Source: Fictibacillus aquaticus
Lineage (GTDB): Bacteria > Bacillota > Bacilli > Bacillales > Fictibacillaceae
DNA: 64,000 nt
Reading direction: 5' to 3'
NCBI RefSeq assembly: GCF_002245695.1
Contig: NZ_NOII01000001.1
Span: 1,426,001-1,490,000 of the forward strand
Positions 1 to 9,140 of the stretch are shown here, piece by piece. The translations under genes were made by a program, and so were the position numbers. Below the pieces are notes generated by a model. It was not told the origin of the DNA. It ran no database searches and was given only the letters and a program-made list of their open reading frames with translations. Position 1 is the stretch's first letter. Each line of letters starts with the position of its first letter.

Positions 1-539
1 AAGATTACCACAGTTTCGCTGCGCTCATCCTCAGGAATTCCTGCCATCACCTTTTGAATCTCTTTTGTCCAATAAGCAATATAGCCAGGCTCATCATACC
101 AGCTGTCTACGGATGTGATCTCAGGTCCGCCAATATTAGCGGTTTCCTCTGCAGCGCGCCCATTATAGGATTTCACGCTGAATGTTGAATAGTGAGGAGC
201 CAGTACGAGACTTACAGCTTCTGATATGCCGTCTTCTTTCATTGACTGGACAGCGTCTTCGATAAAAGGATCGATATGCTTTAATCCGAGATAGCTTTTA
301 AACTCGCGGTCTGTGAATTGCTTGTTTAAGTATTCTTCCAGTTTTTGCGCCTGTTCTTCCGTAATTTTGGCGAGCGGAGATATTCCGCCGATCATTTCAT
401 AGCGCTCAGTCAGCTCTGCAAGCTGTTCTGGCGAAGGCTTTCTGCCGCGGCGGATATGTGTATAATACGGTTCAACCTCCGCTAGGCTCCTAGGCGTTCC
501 GTAAGCCATAACAAGGAGTCCAGTCTTTATCTTTGTCAT
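1..539 (-). CDS. hemH: Ferrochelatase (coproporphyrin/protoporphyrin), partial
   Basis: Inserts ferrous iron into a porphyrin late in haem synthesis; in Firmicutes the substrate is coproporphyrin III. Reading the minus strand from an ATG at 539 gives [19 protein letters not shown], then a [15 protein letters not shown] segment and a GGISPLAK motif, all typical of the N-terminal half of Bacillus HemH. The frame stays open to base 1, so about 179 residues are visible and the C-terminal half, with further active-site residues, lies outside the window. The start is 5 bases after the hemE stop, so the two genes are almost certainly co-transcribed, as in B. subtilis hemEHY. The partial state is caused by the window edge, not by mutation. 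Confidence 0.93.
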   Translation of the reverse strand, partial: MTKIKTGLLVMAYGTPRSLAEVEPYYTHIRRGRKPSPEQLAELTERYEMIGGISPLAKITEEQAQKLEEYLNKQFTDREFKSYLGLKHIDPFIEDAVQSMKEDGISEAVSLVLAPHYSTFSVKSYNGRAAEETANIGGPEITSVDSWYDEPGYIAYWTKEIQKVMAGIPEDERSETVVI

Positions 540-544
540 TTGAG

Positions 545-1591
545 TCACCCCAGTTTTTTTGAAGAGTAGTCATGAATAAACGATGTCAGCTTTTTAAGAA
601 CCGCGATATCCACTTGAGGGAAAATACCCTTTCCTACGTTAAAGATAAACCCTGGCTCTTCCATTCCTTCATCAAGGATTTCTTTCGCACGCTGTTCGAT
701 CACTTCCCATGGTGCTAAAAGAATGGAAGGATCCAAGTTACCCTGCAATGCTTTCGTAACACCCATTTGACGCGCTTCACGAGGTGAGATTCTCCAGTCA
801 AGCCCAATTACATCAATCGGAAGGTCGTTCCATTCCATGATCAAGTGACGTGCACCTGTTCCGTATAAGATAAGGGGCACTCCTTCTTCTCTCAGTTCAG
901 AGAAGATGCGGTGCATAACGGGTCTAATATATTTCCTGTAATCAGCAGCGTTCAGGGCACCAACCCAAGAGTCGAAAATTTGGAATGCCTGCGCTCCTGC
1001 CGCAATTTGAGCTTTCGCATAGGTTACCGTCATGTCACCAAGCTTATCCATCAGCATGAACCAAGTTTCCGGGTCTGAGTACATCATTGCCTTAGTATTG
1101 TGGTAATCGCGCGAAGGTCCGCCTTCAATCATATAACTTGCCAGCGTGAAGGGCGCCCCTCCGAAAGTAATCAAAGGCACATCGAGCTGTGTACGAAGAA
1201 TCTTGATTGTATCAAGCACATAAGGCACATCCTGCTCTGGATTAATTTTCCCAAGACGCTCAACATCTTCTCTCGTCCGCACTGGCTGGTCAATGACCGG
1301 ACCAATACCTGATTTAATCTCAACGTCCAGCCCCATAGCAGGGATCGGAGACATGATATCTTTGTAGAGAATCGCTGCATCCACACCGTGCTGGTCAACA
1401 GGAAGCTTCGTTACCTGTGCGCAAAGCTCAGGCTGATGAGTGATCTCAAACAGAGAATATTTTTCCTTAATCTTGCGGTACTCAGGCTGAGAACGTCCAG
1501 CTTGTCTCATGTACCAAACAGGTACAAACGCATTCTTTTCTTTACGGCACGCTTTTAAAAATTCTTGGTTCATAGTCACTACGGAACACAC
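545..1591 (-). CDS. hemE: Uroporphyrinogen decarboxylase
   Basis: Decarboxylates the four acetate side chains of uroporphyrinogen III to give coproporphyrinogen III in the cytoplasm. The protein carries the family signature [16 protein letters not shown] near the N-terminus, a [12 protein letters not shown] segment, [15 protein letters not shown], and [12 protein letters not shown] near the C-terminus. Its length (about 342-348 residues) is normal. The start is uncertain. A GTG at 1591 gives an N-terminus of the same length as B. subtilis HemE but sits directly behind an AAAG; an in-frame GTG at 1579 is better spaced from AAAGG; and an ATG at 1573 gives a shorter protein. It heads a haem operon with hemH. 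Confidence 0.95.
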   Translation of the reverse strand: MCSVVTMNQEFLKACRKEKNAFVPVWYMRQAGRSQPEYRKIKEKYSLFEITHQPELCAQVTKLPVDQHGVDAAILYKDIMSPIPAMGLDVEIKSGIGPVIDQPVRTREDVERLGKINPEQDVPYVLDTIKILRTQLDVPLITFGGAPFTLASYMIEGGPSRDYHNTKAMMYSDPETWFMLMDKLGDMTVTYAKAQIAAGAQAFQIFDSWVGALNAADYRKYIRPVMHRIFSELREEGVPLILYGTGARHLIMEWNDLPIDVIGLDWRISPREARQMGVTKALQGNLDPSILLAPWEVIEQRAKEILDEGMEEPGFIFNVGKGIFPQVDIAVLKKLTSFIHDYSSKKLG

Positions 1592-1657
1592 CTTTCTACA
1601 ACTGGCAAATAACGCTCAATGTCAATATCCATACACATTGTAAGGGAATTCATAAGA

Positions 1658-1686
1658 AAAGTATACCTTGCCGCACCAATGTTCAA
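1658..1686 (-). promoter_or_regulatory. Candidate SigA promoter for hemE-hemH
   Basis: On the minus strand TTGAAC (1686-1681) is followed after 17 bases by TACTTT (1663-1658); an overlapping TATACT would be at 15-base spacing. It lies about 70-90 bases upstream of hemE. Assignment is by pattern only. The rest of the roughly 360-base gap up to the peptidase gene holds no convincing reading frame. Confidence 0.35.
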
Positions 1687-1811
1687 GAAATTGAAGAAAT
1701 TGGACGCCTAATGCGGTTAGAGGTCCGCTACAACATAATTTCGCGAAGGTGTAACGGATTCTACTTTCCCATTCTAGATATCCAGGCCATTTTTCCTGTC
1801 ACAAACCACTA

Positions 1812-1841
1812 CTTAAGTAATATAACGGTCTATTACTTAAG
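1812..1841. promoter_or_regulatory. Perfect 11-bp inverted repeat upstream of the M36 peptidase gene
   Basis: CTTAAGTAATA at 1812-1822 is repeated in inverted form as TATTACTTAAG at 1831-1841, with an 8-base spacer. There is no U-run after it, so it is not a standard terminator. It lies about 115 bases upstream of the peptidase start, in an AT-rich promoter-like region, and is a candidate operator for a dimeric regulator. I cannot name the regulator. Confidence 0.4.
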
Positions 1842-1955
1842 AATATTTTTGCGCAGAGAAAGTTATATTTTCGCTTTAGTGTATTGAAGTCAAAAATTTA
1901 AGATTGTTTAATGATGGAAAAGGTATCTGAAAATTCAATCAAGGGAGTGGCGAAA

Positions 1956-4900
1956 ATGAAAGGGTTAAAGAAGTCGGCTTCAATTGTCCTTGCTGCACAG
2001 CTCTTAGCAGGTGCTGCAGTGCCATTAAATGTTTTTGCTGAACCTCATACATCTGTTCAGACAACGAACATGCATGACCACAAAGAAGAAACAGGATTTG
2101 ACGTCAGAAAATCGGCAGCTGCTCTCATGCCAAAAAAAGAACAGATCACTGCAGCTTCTAACCTAGTAAAGAAGCTTGGGAGCGGCACAAGAGTACAATG
2201 GAATCCTCTTTTCGGCACTCCCTCATTCATTACTAAAGAAAAAGGCTATTTAAGTGGTCCGTCATCTTATAATGCCGAGACAGCTGCTCGAAACTGGATG
2301 AAGGAGAATGCTGCGGTTTTCGGACTGTCTGAAGCTGCGGTCGACAAGCTTTCTGTTATAAAAGAAAATTCTATCCCCGGCTCTGGCTTGTCAGCAGTCG
2401 TTTTTCAGCAGCAGTTCTCAGGTATTCAATCGGCAAACGGCGGAAGAATCATAGTTTCCGTCACAAAAGACGGCAAAGTTCTTTCCGTCAGCTCAAACGC
2501 ATCAAGAGGGGCAGCCTTAAGTGAGGCTCATAAACTCTCAAGCAAGGACGCCCTTTTAAAAGTTGTCACCACACACTTGCCGAACCTTTCTTATTCTCCC
2601 TCTCTAACAGGAACAAAAAATGGCTGGGAGGAGTTTGCCGGCGGAGATCAGCTTCCGACTGTCCAGCGTGTAAAAAAATCGGTCTTTTTATCGGGTGACA
2701 CCGTGCGCCCAGCATACCGCGTGCTGTTTATCGAAAAGCTGAACAAAGGTAAAGAAGTGGTCGTAGATGCGGTGACTGGCGAGACCCTTTTTGAACGTTC
2801 TCTCGTTCAATACTTAGACAGCGAAGGAACCATCTTTGAGAATTATCCAGGATCAGCATCCGGAGGCTATCAGACTGTCAAATCGTTCAGCGGCGATCCT
2901 GCAGCATCCCCTAACGGATGGCTCACCCCTGGGGTGAACACTGGTGTCACGACTGTCGGGAACAACGCGGACACGTATGCGAACTGGAGCAATTTCCTCG
3001 TCCCTGAAGGTGCCGGGCTCGTCAGACCGGTGAATCCGCTCGGACAATATAAATATCCGTTTAAAAATGCGTGGAACAGCACACAAGGAGAAATTGCCCC
3101 CCCTTCTTATGCTGAGGACGTCTATAGTGCGACGACTAACCTGTTTTATCATCACAATTTGTTTCATGATTATTTTTATAAACTAGGATGGAACGAAGCT
3201 GCCGGCAACCTGCAAGCAGCGAATTTCGGCAAGGGAGGCGTTGACGGCGACCCAATTCTCGGACTTGTGCAGGCGGGTGCCGCATCTGGCGGCGAGCCGA
3301 CGTATACGGGACGAGACAATGCCTACATGCTGACGCTCCCGGACGGAGTTGCCGCGTGGAGCGGAATGTTTTTATGGGAACCCATCCCTGGTGCCTTCGA
3401 AGGAAACTATGCAGATGGCGATTATGACGCCGGCATTATCTACCACGAATACAGCCATGCCCTGTCTAACCGTTATGTAGCTGGCGGTGAATCACTAAAC
3501 AGCCATCAGGCAGGATCCATGGGCGAAGCTTGGGGCGATTGGTTCGGGATGCATTATCTTGTAAAAAATAACTTACAAAAAGACCCGGTTGTCGGAGCAT
3601 ATGTGACCGGCAACAATGAGCGCGGCATTAGAAGCTGGGCGCTGGATGAGGCACCGCTTCAGTTTGGTGATATCGGTTTTGACATTGTCGGACCAGAAGT
3701 TCATGCCGACGGAGAGATTTGGGCAGCCATCCTTTGGCACGTACGTGAAAAGCTTATTACGGCACTCGGAAAAGCAGAAGGCGAAAAAACAGCCGAGCAC
3801 CTTGTGATGGACGCGATGCCACTATCCGCTCCGGACCCGTCCATGGCTGACATGCGCACTGCGATCATCGCGGCTGATCAAGAGCGATATGGAGGCGAGC
3901 ATTTTGACCTCTTATGGAGTGCTTTTGCAGAACGCGGACTCGGGTATTCAGCTGCATCAAAAGGCGGGGATGACACTGACCCTCAGCCAGCATATAATCA
4001 TCCTTCAGCCACTAAAAATGGGGTATTCTCAGGAAAAATCATAAACAGTGACACTGGAAAGCCAGTAGAAGGCGCGCGTATTATCGTCGGTCAATATGAA
4101 GCGCGCACGAGCGCCGCATCTGTCACTTCGGAAAAAGGCGGATTCAGTCTTCCGATGGTTTCTGGAGAATACGACATTACAGTTCAGGCGAGAGGATTTG
4201 GTTCAAGAACGTTTGAAAACGTAAAAATTTCAGCAGGTCAAAAACTTTCGCAGAAAATCAGCTTAAGCCCGAATCTTGCCTCTTCCGCTAATGGAGCAAC
4301 GATCGTATCCGCTTCTGATGAGTCGGATTCGCACCCGGCAAAGAACGCACTCGATGATACAGAAGGCACTGTCTATGCAACCAACGTAAAAGAAGATGGC
4401 TTCAAAGGTTCTGAGTTCGTGGTAGACCTTGCTGGCGATAAGCCTGTATCTGTCAGTTACATCCAAGTCAGTGCGTTTAAAGATATCGACAAAGCACGCT
4501 TTGCTGCACTGAAAGATTTTGAGGTTCACGTTTCACAGGATGGCAGCAATTGGACCCCAGTCCAGACAGGTACTTTTAAAGCAGGAAAACCACGGCCTGC
4601 GACACCTGATCTTCACTATAAAGGATTCTCACTCGCTTCTCCTGTGCAGGCCAAGTTTATAAAGTTTGTTGCTAAAAACGCGCAGGATAATGCACTCGGC
4701 TACGTTCAAGCTGCCGAAGTGCAAGTCTTCGCATCAAAATCGGCAAAAGTTGAACCGCTCCCTCCAGTCGTGACTCCACCGTTCACAGCTGAAGGAACAA
4801 TTCAAGCAGGTAATGCCGCAACAGGCATAGGCAGCCTGGCGGACGCAGACGCGACCGGAAGCGTGACGCAAAACGAGTTCACAGCCACACAAAACCCTGA

Positions 4901-5165
4901 ACCCGCCTCACAGGGCGCGGACGGATTCGTCGTTACCGTTCCAGAATTGTACCGTGACGGCTTGCATAGCTTCAACGCAGCAGGACCTGGTGACGGATCG
5001 TATGATCTGGATATATATTTTTACGATAAAAATTTCCAGCTAATAAAATCGGTCGCCACTGCAGCTGCGGATGAATCTGGCATCGTGCCAGGCGGCGCGG
5101 TGTATGCATACGTCGGCCTCTATTCAGGCGCCAACGTGCCATTTAAACTGACAATCGAACAATAG
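1956..5165 (+). CDS. Secreted M36 (fungalysin-type) zinc metallopeptidase with C-terminal accessory domains
   Basis: A secreted protein-degrading enzyme of about 1069 residues. A signal peptide (about 1-28, ending VFA) is followed by an FTP-type propeptide region. The zinc site is HEYSH at residues 497-501 (E498 catalytic), with the third ligand E524 in the GEAWGDW segment. After the catalytic domain come a carboxypeptidase-regulatory-like beta domain (about 688-765), an F5/8 type C/discoidin-like domain (about 779-925) that may bind carbohydrate or cell wall, and a C-terminal beta domain (about 945-1069) of unknown role. The ATG at 1956 was chosen because AAGGGAGTGG precedes it at good spacing and the signal peptide begins there; an upstream in-frame ATG at 1911 adds 15 unlikely residues. 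It is monocistronic and ends at a hairpin terminator. Confidence 0.9.
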   Translation: MKGLKKSASIVLAAQLLAGAAVPLNVFAEPHTSVQTTNMHDHKEETGFDVRKSAAALMPKKEQITAASNLVKKLGSGTRVQWNPLFGTPSFITKEKGYLSGPSSYNAETAARNWMKENAAVFGLSEAAVDKLSVIKENSIPGSGLSAVVFQQQFSGIQSANGGRIIVSVTKDGKVLSVSSNASRGAALSEAHKLSSKDALLKVVTTHLPNLSYSPSLTGTKNGWEEFAGGDQLPTVQRVKKSVFLSGDTVRPAYRVLFIEKLNKGKEVVVDAVTGETLFERSLVQYLDSEGTIFENYPGSASGGYQTVKSFSGDPAASPNGWLTPGVNTGVTTVGNNADTYANWSNFLVPEGAGLVRPVNPLGQYKYPFKNAWNSTQGEIAPPSYAEDVYSATTNLFYHHNLFHDYFYKLGWNEAAGNLQAANFGKGGVDGDPILGLVQAGAASGGEPTYTGRDNAYMLTLPDGVAAWSGMFLWEPIPGAFEGNYADGDYDAGIIYHEYSHALSNRYVAGGESLNSHQAGSMGEAWGDWFGMHYLVKNNLQKDPVVGAYVTGNNERGIRSWALDEAPLQFGDIGFDIVGPEVHADGEIWAAILWHVREKLITALGKAEGEKTAEHLVMDAMPLSAPDPSMADMRTAIIAADQERYGGEHFDLLWSAFAERGLGYSAASKGGDDTDPQPAYNHPSATKNGVFSGKIINSDTGKPVEGARIIVGQYEARTSAASVTSEKGGFSLPMVSGEYDITVQARGFGSRTFENVKISAGQKLSQKISLSPNLASSANGATIVSASDESDSHPAKNALDDTEGTVYATNVKEDGFKGSEFVVDLAGDKPVSVSYIQVSAFKDIDKARFAALKDFEVHVSQDGSNWTPVQTGTFKAGKPRPATPDLHYKGFSLASPVQAKFIKFVAKNAQDNALGYVQAAEVQVFASKSAKVEPLPPVVTPPFTAEGTIQAGNAATGIGSLADADATGSVTQNEFTATQNPEPASQGADGFVVTVPELYRDGLHSFNAAGPGDGSYDLDIYFYDKNFQLIKSVATAAADESGIVPGGAVYAYVGLYSGANVPFKLTIEQ

Positions 5166-5173
5166 TATGAAAT

Positions 5174-5207
5174 GGGGGTGTCTCGATAACGAGTCACCCT
5201 TTTTTTA
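5174..5207 (+). terminator. Intrinsic terminator of the M36 peptidase gene
   Basis: A GGGTGTCTCG / CGAGTCACCC stem with a short ATAA loop is followed by a run of seven Ts, directly after the stop codon. Confidence 0.85.
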
Positions 5208-5240
5208 TTTTCAGGAGGTTATTTCATGTCCTTTCCTTCA

Positions 5241-5282
5241 AAAATAAAAATCCCAAAAAGCCATCATTCCAGCTTTCTGGGA
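5241..5282 (-). terminator. Intrinsic terminator of pbpF
   Basis: On the minus strand a CCCAGAAAGC / GGCTTTTTGGG stem is followed by a T-rich tract, about 25 bases past the pbpF stop. Confidence 0.8.
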
Positions 5283-5306
5283 CATCAAATAAAATACTAA
5301 TGTTAA

Positions 5307-7577
5307 TTAATGCTTCTTGCTTTTCTTCTTGCCTTTCCCGCCCTTTGGTTTGCCGCTATGTTTCTTAGCCTTTCCGGCATCTTTCTTTTTAGCCGGTGCT
5401 GAAACGTGCTTGGCTTCACCACTGCTGCCATTCTGCGACAAGCCAGGGAACAAACTGACGGAAACTTGGTTAGACGGCTTCCCTTCCTGATTCGTCTGCG
5501 GATTGTATGGTGCGATATAAAAGTCAGGCAGGCTGAACAAGAATTTTGCAGACACCATATATTCTCCTTTGCCCGTGACCGTGTCGAGATGTTCTTCGTC
5601 TCCGTCATTCACCGCATATATCTTGTACTGCAATCGTTTATCGGAAGAAGGCGACCATGTCAGCTTGATTGCTGGCATGCCATAATCTCCGGCAGAAAAC
5701 TCGGCCTTCAGGCTGTTGATCTCAGGCATCTCAATCGGAGGTTCAAGATCCTTTACATCCTCAGGCTTCTTGAACACAAGACCCCGCTGTGACGGCAGCT
5801 GGTTCACAACATTTTTAAACAGCAAAACTGCCTTCGAACTGCCGCTGTTCAAGTACTGCTCCTTCGTCGTCCGATCGTAGCCGATCCATACTGCCCCAAC
5901 GATCTCAGGGGTATATCCGGCAAACCAGGCATCCGTGTTGCCGCGTTCCACAGCTTCAAAATTAGTCGTACCGGTTTTGCCGGCGATCTCCATACGCTCT
6001 TCCCCGTCAGAGCCTGTGCCGCGTTTGACGACTTCCTGAAGCATCCGTGTCATGTACCAGGCGGTCTGTTTGCTCCATACCTTTTTTTCCTTTTGTTTTG
6101 ATTTTCCAACGAGTTCGCCGTTTGCATCGTAAATTTTGGAGATCACATGCGTGTCAACGGTTTTCCCGCCAAAATAAAACGCACGGTAAGCACTTGCCAT
6201 CTGAAGCGGTGTCACGCCGTCATCAAGTCCGCCGAGTGCGATGCCAAGCCCTTTATCATCGATCGGCATGCCCTGCTCTTCTAAGTAAGTCTTTGATTTT
6301 TTTACACCTAGTTCGTTCAACAGCCAGACTGCCGGGATGTTGGCAGAATCTCTTACCGCTTCGACCATGGACATCTTGCCCTTGTATTTACCGTTGTAAT
6401 TCTTTGGAGCATAGCCGTTAAAATCGAGTTCTTCGTCTTTAAGCAGCGAGTAAGGCTTGGCTTCTTTTTCTTCCAACGCAGGCGCATAAACAGCGACTGG
6501 TTTGAAAGCAGAACCTGGCTGCTGCTTCACTTCAACACGATTCAGCCCTTCAGTCACATGCTCTCTTCCGCCCTGCACAGCGATAATGCCCCCCGTTTTT
6601 CCATTGATCAGCACCATAGCTCCTTCAGGGCCTGCGGCTCCTGTTCCAACAAAATAGGTTGCATTCTGAAATGAGCTGTAAACGAGCTGCTGAGCTTTCA
6701 CATCCATAGGTACGACGATTTTGTACCCTCCCTGACGCAGTTCTTCACGTGAGAGGTGATACTTTTTCTTCGCCTCCTCCATCACCATATCAATATACGT
6801 AGAGTATGCAGGGTTGCTTTTTTCTTGGACTACCTCAAGTGCGATTTCCCTTCCTTTCGCACGCACTGCCTCTGCTGGAGACAGGAAATCATGCTTTTCC
6901 ATCAGATCGATCACAAGATTGCGGCGCTTCTTGGACGCCTCCGGATGCTTGATAGGCGAATAATGCGACGGTGCTTTAGGAAGTCCTGCCAGAAGTGCTC
7001 CTTCAGCAACGGACAGATCTTGAACATCTTTGTTAAAATACGTTTTGGATGCGGACTGGATGCCGTAAGCTCCGTGTCCGAAGTAAATCTGATTCAGGTA
7101 CATCTCGAGTATCTTGTCTTTTGAATATTTCCGCTCAAGATTAATGGCAATGATGCCTTCCTTTGTCTTCCTCAGCCAGGATTTTTCATGTGACAAAAAG
7201 ACATTTTTTGCAAGCTGCTGCGTGATGGTGCTGCCCCCCTCAACTTTGCTGCCGGCAAGAATATCTTTATACAACGCCCTGCCGATCGCACGTACATCAA
7301 GTCCGTGATGCTTGTAAAAACGAGCGTCCTCTACAGCAACGAACGCATTCCGGACATCTTCCGGAATATCCTTGATCGAAACAACTTCCCTGTTTTCCGC
7401 ATAAATTTTTGTGATGACATCTCCATTATGGTTGGTAAGAACGGTGGCTGAGTTAAGGACTAAGTCTTTTTCATCAACTACATAATCACCAGCCATTAAT
7501 ATGAATAAATAAATAAAAAATCCAGCTATAAATGTTGCGGTAATAACACCGGCTGCAATCAGCCAACCTTTTACCAT
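5307..7577 (-). CDS. pbpF: Class A penicillin-binding protein (PbpF-like)
   Basis: Bifunctional peptidoglycan synthase anchored by one N-terminal membrane helix (about residues 5-30). The glycosyltransferase (GT51) domain shows VEDARFYKHHG, GGSTITQQLAKN and a YLNQIYFGHGAYG segment. The transpeptidase domain has the SxxK serine in QPGSAFKP, SxN in RDSANIP and KTG in AGKTGTTN. A late beta-type domain and a Lys/Gly-rich tail of about 45 residues (AKKHSGKPKGGKGKKKSKKH) complete 756 residues, somewhat longer than B. subtilis PbpF. Position supports the name: B. subtilis has hmoB-pbpF-hemE in the same order. PbpF there is made in the forespore under SigG; I could not find a convincing SigG promoter here. 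The basic tail is unusual and may bind anionic wall polymers. Confidence 0.88.
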   Translation of the reverse strand: MVKGWLIAAGVITATFIAGFFIYLFILMAGDYVVDEKDLVLNSATVLTNHNGDVITKIYAENREVVSIKDIPEDVRNAFVAVEDARFYKHHGLDVRAIGRALYKDILAGSKVEGGSTITQQLAKNVFLSHEKSWLRKTKEGIIAINLERKYSKDKILEMYLNQIYFGHGAYGIQSASKTYFNKDVQDLSVAEGALLAGLPKAPSHYSPIKHPEASKKRRNLVIDLMEKHDFLSPAEAVRAKGREIALEVVQEKSNPAYSTYIDMVMEEAKKKYHLSREELRQGGYKIVVPMDVKAQQLVYSSFQNATYFVGTGAAGPEGAMVLINGKTGGIIAVQGGREHVTEGLNRVEVKQQPGSAFKPVAVYAPALEEKEAKPYSLLKDEELDFNGYAPKNYNGKYKGKMSMVEAVRDSANIPAVWLLNELGVKKSKTYLEEQGMPIDDKGLGIALGGLDDGVTPLQMASAYRAFYFGGKTVDTHVISKIYDANGELVGKSKQKEKKVWSKQTAWYMTRMLQEVVKRGTGSDGEERMEIAGKTGTTNFEAVERGNTDAWFAGYTPEIVGAVWIGYDRTTKEQYLNSGSSKAVLLFKNVVNQLPSQRGLVFKKPEDVKDLEPPIEMPEINSLKAEFSAGDYGMPAIKLTWSPSSDKRLQYKIYAVNDGDEEHLDTVTGKGEYMVSAKFLFSLPDFYIAPYNPQTNQEGKPSNQVSVSLFPGLSQNGSSGEAKHVSAPAKKKDAGKAKKHSGKPKGGKGKKKSKKH

Positions 7578-7675
7578 AGCAAAACCTACTTTCCTTATCT
7601 GTCAAAAAGTGCCGAAATTCATTTTATATAATTATTCCACCAAATGAAAGAGCTTTAACCCTTGCCAGCCTGCTT

Positions 7676-7701
7676 GTTTAACAGAACTTTATCAGGGGTA
7701 A
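7676..7701 (+). promoter_or_regulatory. Candidate SigB promoter for hmoB
   Basis: GTTTAA at 7676-7681 and GGGTAA at 7696-7701 are separated by 14 bases, matching the SigB pattern GTTTAA-N12-14-GGGTAT except for the last base. It sits 35 bases before the hmoB start. Confidence 0.5.
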
Positions 7702-7735
7702 AACTATAAGAAAACGAGAGGAAAGCGGTGATACG

Positions 7736-8224
7736 ATGTTTATGTACATAACGTATGGAACGAAAGAATATTTAGAGGAGAAAATTCCGGCTGGCAGCCT
7801 GCTTTTAGAGGGAAATTCAAGTGCTGCGGCGATTTATGAAAGCGACGGGGAAAATCCATTCCAGGAACATCATTCTTATGAAATCATAAATAAAAGAGGC
7901 GATCTGCAAGGCGCTGGGTTTGCCGTTATGAACCATATTCCTGTCAGTGAAGAAGGGCGCAGCAGATTCGAAGACCGTTTTCAAAACCGGGCAGGATTAG
8001 TTGACAATGAACCGGGCTTTCATGCGATCCGAATATTACGCCCTGTTTCGAATGATCCATATATCGTTTTGACGCTATGGGACTCGCAGGCAAGCTTTGT
8101 TTCCTGGCAGCAGTCAAAAGCATATCACGATGCTCATAAAGACCGCGGCACATCGAGCGGGTTGCCTCAGGATCTGTTTACTGGTCCGTCATTTGTTAAA
8201 GAATATGTAGTTGAACGAACATGA
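7736..8224 (+). CDS. hmoB: Haem-degrading monooxygenase HmoB-like protein
   Basis: Small cytoplasmic ABM-fold (ferredoxin-like) haem oxygenase of the IsdG type that opens the haem ring and frees iron. 162 residues, close to B. subtilis HmoB (YhgC). The N-terminal half is poorly conserved; the C-terminal half has the ABM pattern, with NEPGFHAIRILRP followed by IVLTLWDSQASFVSWQQS and a histidine in the KAYHDAH segment. It lies next to pbpF-hemE-hemH, the B. subtilis context, so haem breakdown and synthesis genes are neighbours. Its stop overlaps the start of the following lipid kinase by 4 bases (ATGA), which indicates translational coupling. A SigB-like promoter precedes it. Confidence 0.85.
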   Translation: MFMYITYGTKEYLEEKIPAGSLLLEGNSSAAAIYESDGENPFQEHHSYEIINKRGDLQGAGFAVMNHIPVSEEGRSRFEDRFQNRAGLVDNEPGFHAIRILRPVSNDPYIVLTLWDSQASFVSWQQSKAYHDAHKDRGTSSGLPQDLFTGPSFVKEYVVERT

Positions 8225-9123
8225 ACAATCAGCGTGATCATGCCGTAATCATTCATAATCCTAAAGCTGGAAACAAGCTTCTTCATGAACAGCTGCCTGA
8301 AATTCAAAGAATCCTGCAGGAATCTTTTTCTGCTGTAACAATCAAGGAGACCATCAAGGGGGTTCCTTGCAAGCAGATCGTTGAAGAGGCATGTTCTGAT
8401 GGAGGAACTATTATTGGAGCAGGCGGTGATGGGACGATTTACAATATCATCAACGCCATTGCAGGTATGGAAGAACGTCCACTGTTCGGGATCCTTCCAG
8501 GCGGAACGTGCAACGATTTTTCACGTGCACTCGGTATGCAGCAGAATCCTTTGGAAGCAGCACGGCAAATCGCCGAAAAAAGACTGCGAAAAGTGGATGC
8601 CGGAAAAAATAATGACCATTATTTTATGAATTTCTGGGGCATCGGACTGATTACAAGTGTTTCAGAAAATATTGATCCCGAGCTGAAGGATAAATTCGGA
8701 AGGCTTTCGTATTATTGGTCAGCTGCCCAGACATTGCAGCAGTGGGAGCCGTTCCATTTAAATATTAACAGCCCTGACTTCCAGTACAGCGGGGATGCAA
8801 CCATGCTCATGATCGCCAACGGTCCTTTTACAGGGGGGATAAAGCCCTTCTTTCCTAACGCCGATCTGCAGGACGGAAAATTTGATGTTCTGCTTATCAA
8901 AGAGCCTTCTCTTAAGATCGCCTGGGAGATCATTCAATCCCGATTTACAGAAAATCTGCCTGAAGGAGAAGGGTTCTTCAGCTTCCAGACGGATCAGCTG
9001 AAGATTGATGCTGAACCGGTTCAGCATATTGATTGTGACGGAGAAAAAGAATATAAGACACCTTCCATGATAACGTGCTTAAAACAGCATCTGGAAGTTT
9101 ACACAGGCGACGTTCCCTTTTAA
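8221..9123 (+). CDS. Diacylglycerol kinase-family lipid kinase (YegS/BmrU type)
   Basis: Predicted cytoplasmic or peripheral membrane kinase that phosphorylates a lipid alcohol such as diacylglycerol. The DAGK catalytic domain is visible from the NPKAGNK motif at the N-terminus, through the nucleotide-binding GAGGDGTIYN, to GILPGGTCNDFSRALG; the C-terminal beta-sandwich follows (LPEGEGFFSFQTDQLKID). 300 residues is normal for the YegS/BmrU/DgkB family, but the exact substrate cannot be read from sequence. The start overlaps hmoB by 4 bases and the stop overlaps the convergent PAP2 phosphatase stop by 4 bases, with the shared terminator hairpin inside the coding ends. A lipid kinase facing a lipid phosphatase is suggestive but may be chance. 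Confidence 0.85.
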   Translation: MNNQRDHAVIIHNPKAGNKLLHEQLPEIQRILQESFSAVTIKETIKGVPCKQIVEEACSDGGTIIGAGGDGTIYNIINAIAGMEERPLFGILPGGTCNDFSRALGMQQNPLEAARQIAEKRLRKVDAGKNNDHYFMNFWGIGLITSVSENIDPELKDKFGRLSYYWSAAQTLQQWEPFHLNINSPDFQYSGDATMLMIANGPFTGGIKPFFPNADLQDGKFDVLLIKEPSLKIAWEIIQSRFTENLPEGEGFFSFQTDQLKIDAEPVQHIDCDGEKEYKTPSMITCLKQHLEVYTGDVPF

Positions 9124-9140
9124 ATACGGGAACGTCGTTT
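9107..9140. terminator. Bidirectional terminator spanning both convergent stop codons
   Basis: A GCGACGTTCCC / GGGAACGTCG stem (9107-9117 with 9128-9137) has a loop that holds the stop codons of the lipid kinase (+) and the PAP2 gene (-). The loop and the flanking T-rich bases give a weak U-tract on the plus side. Confidence 0.7.

Noticed and set aside
7578-7640. SigG promoter for pbpF (as in B. subtilis)
   Set aside because: A GGAATA -35-like box is present but no matching -10 at the right spacing.
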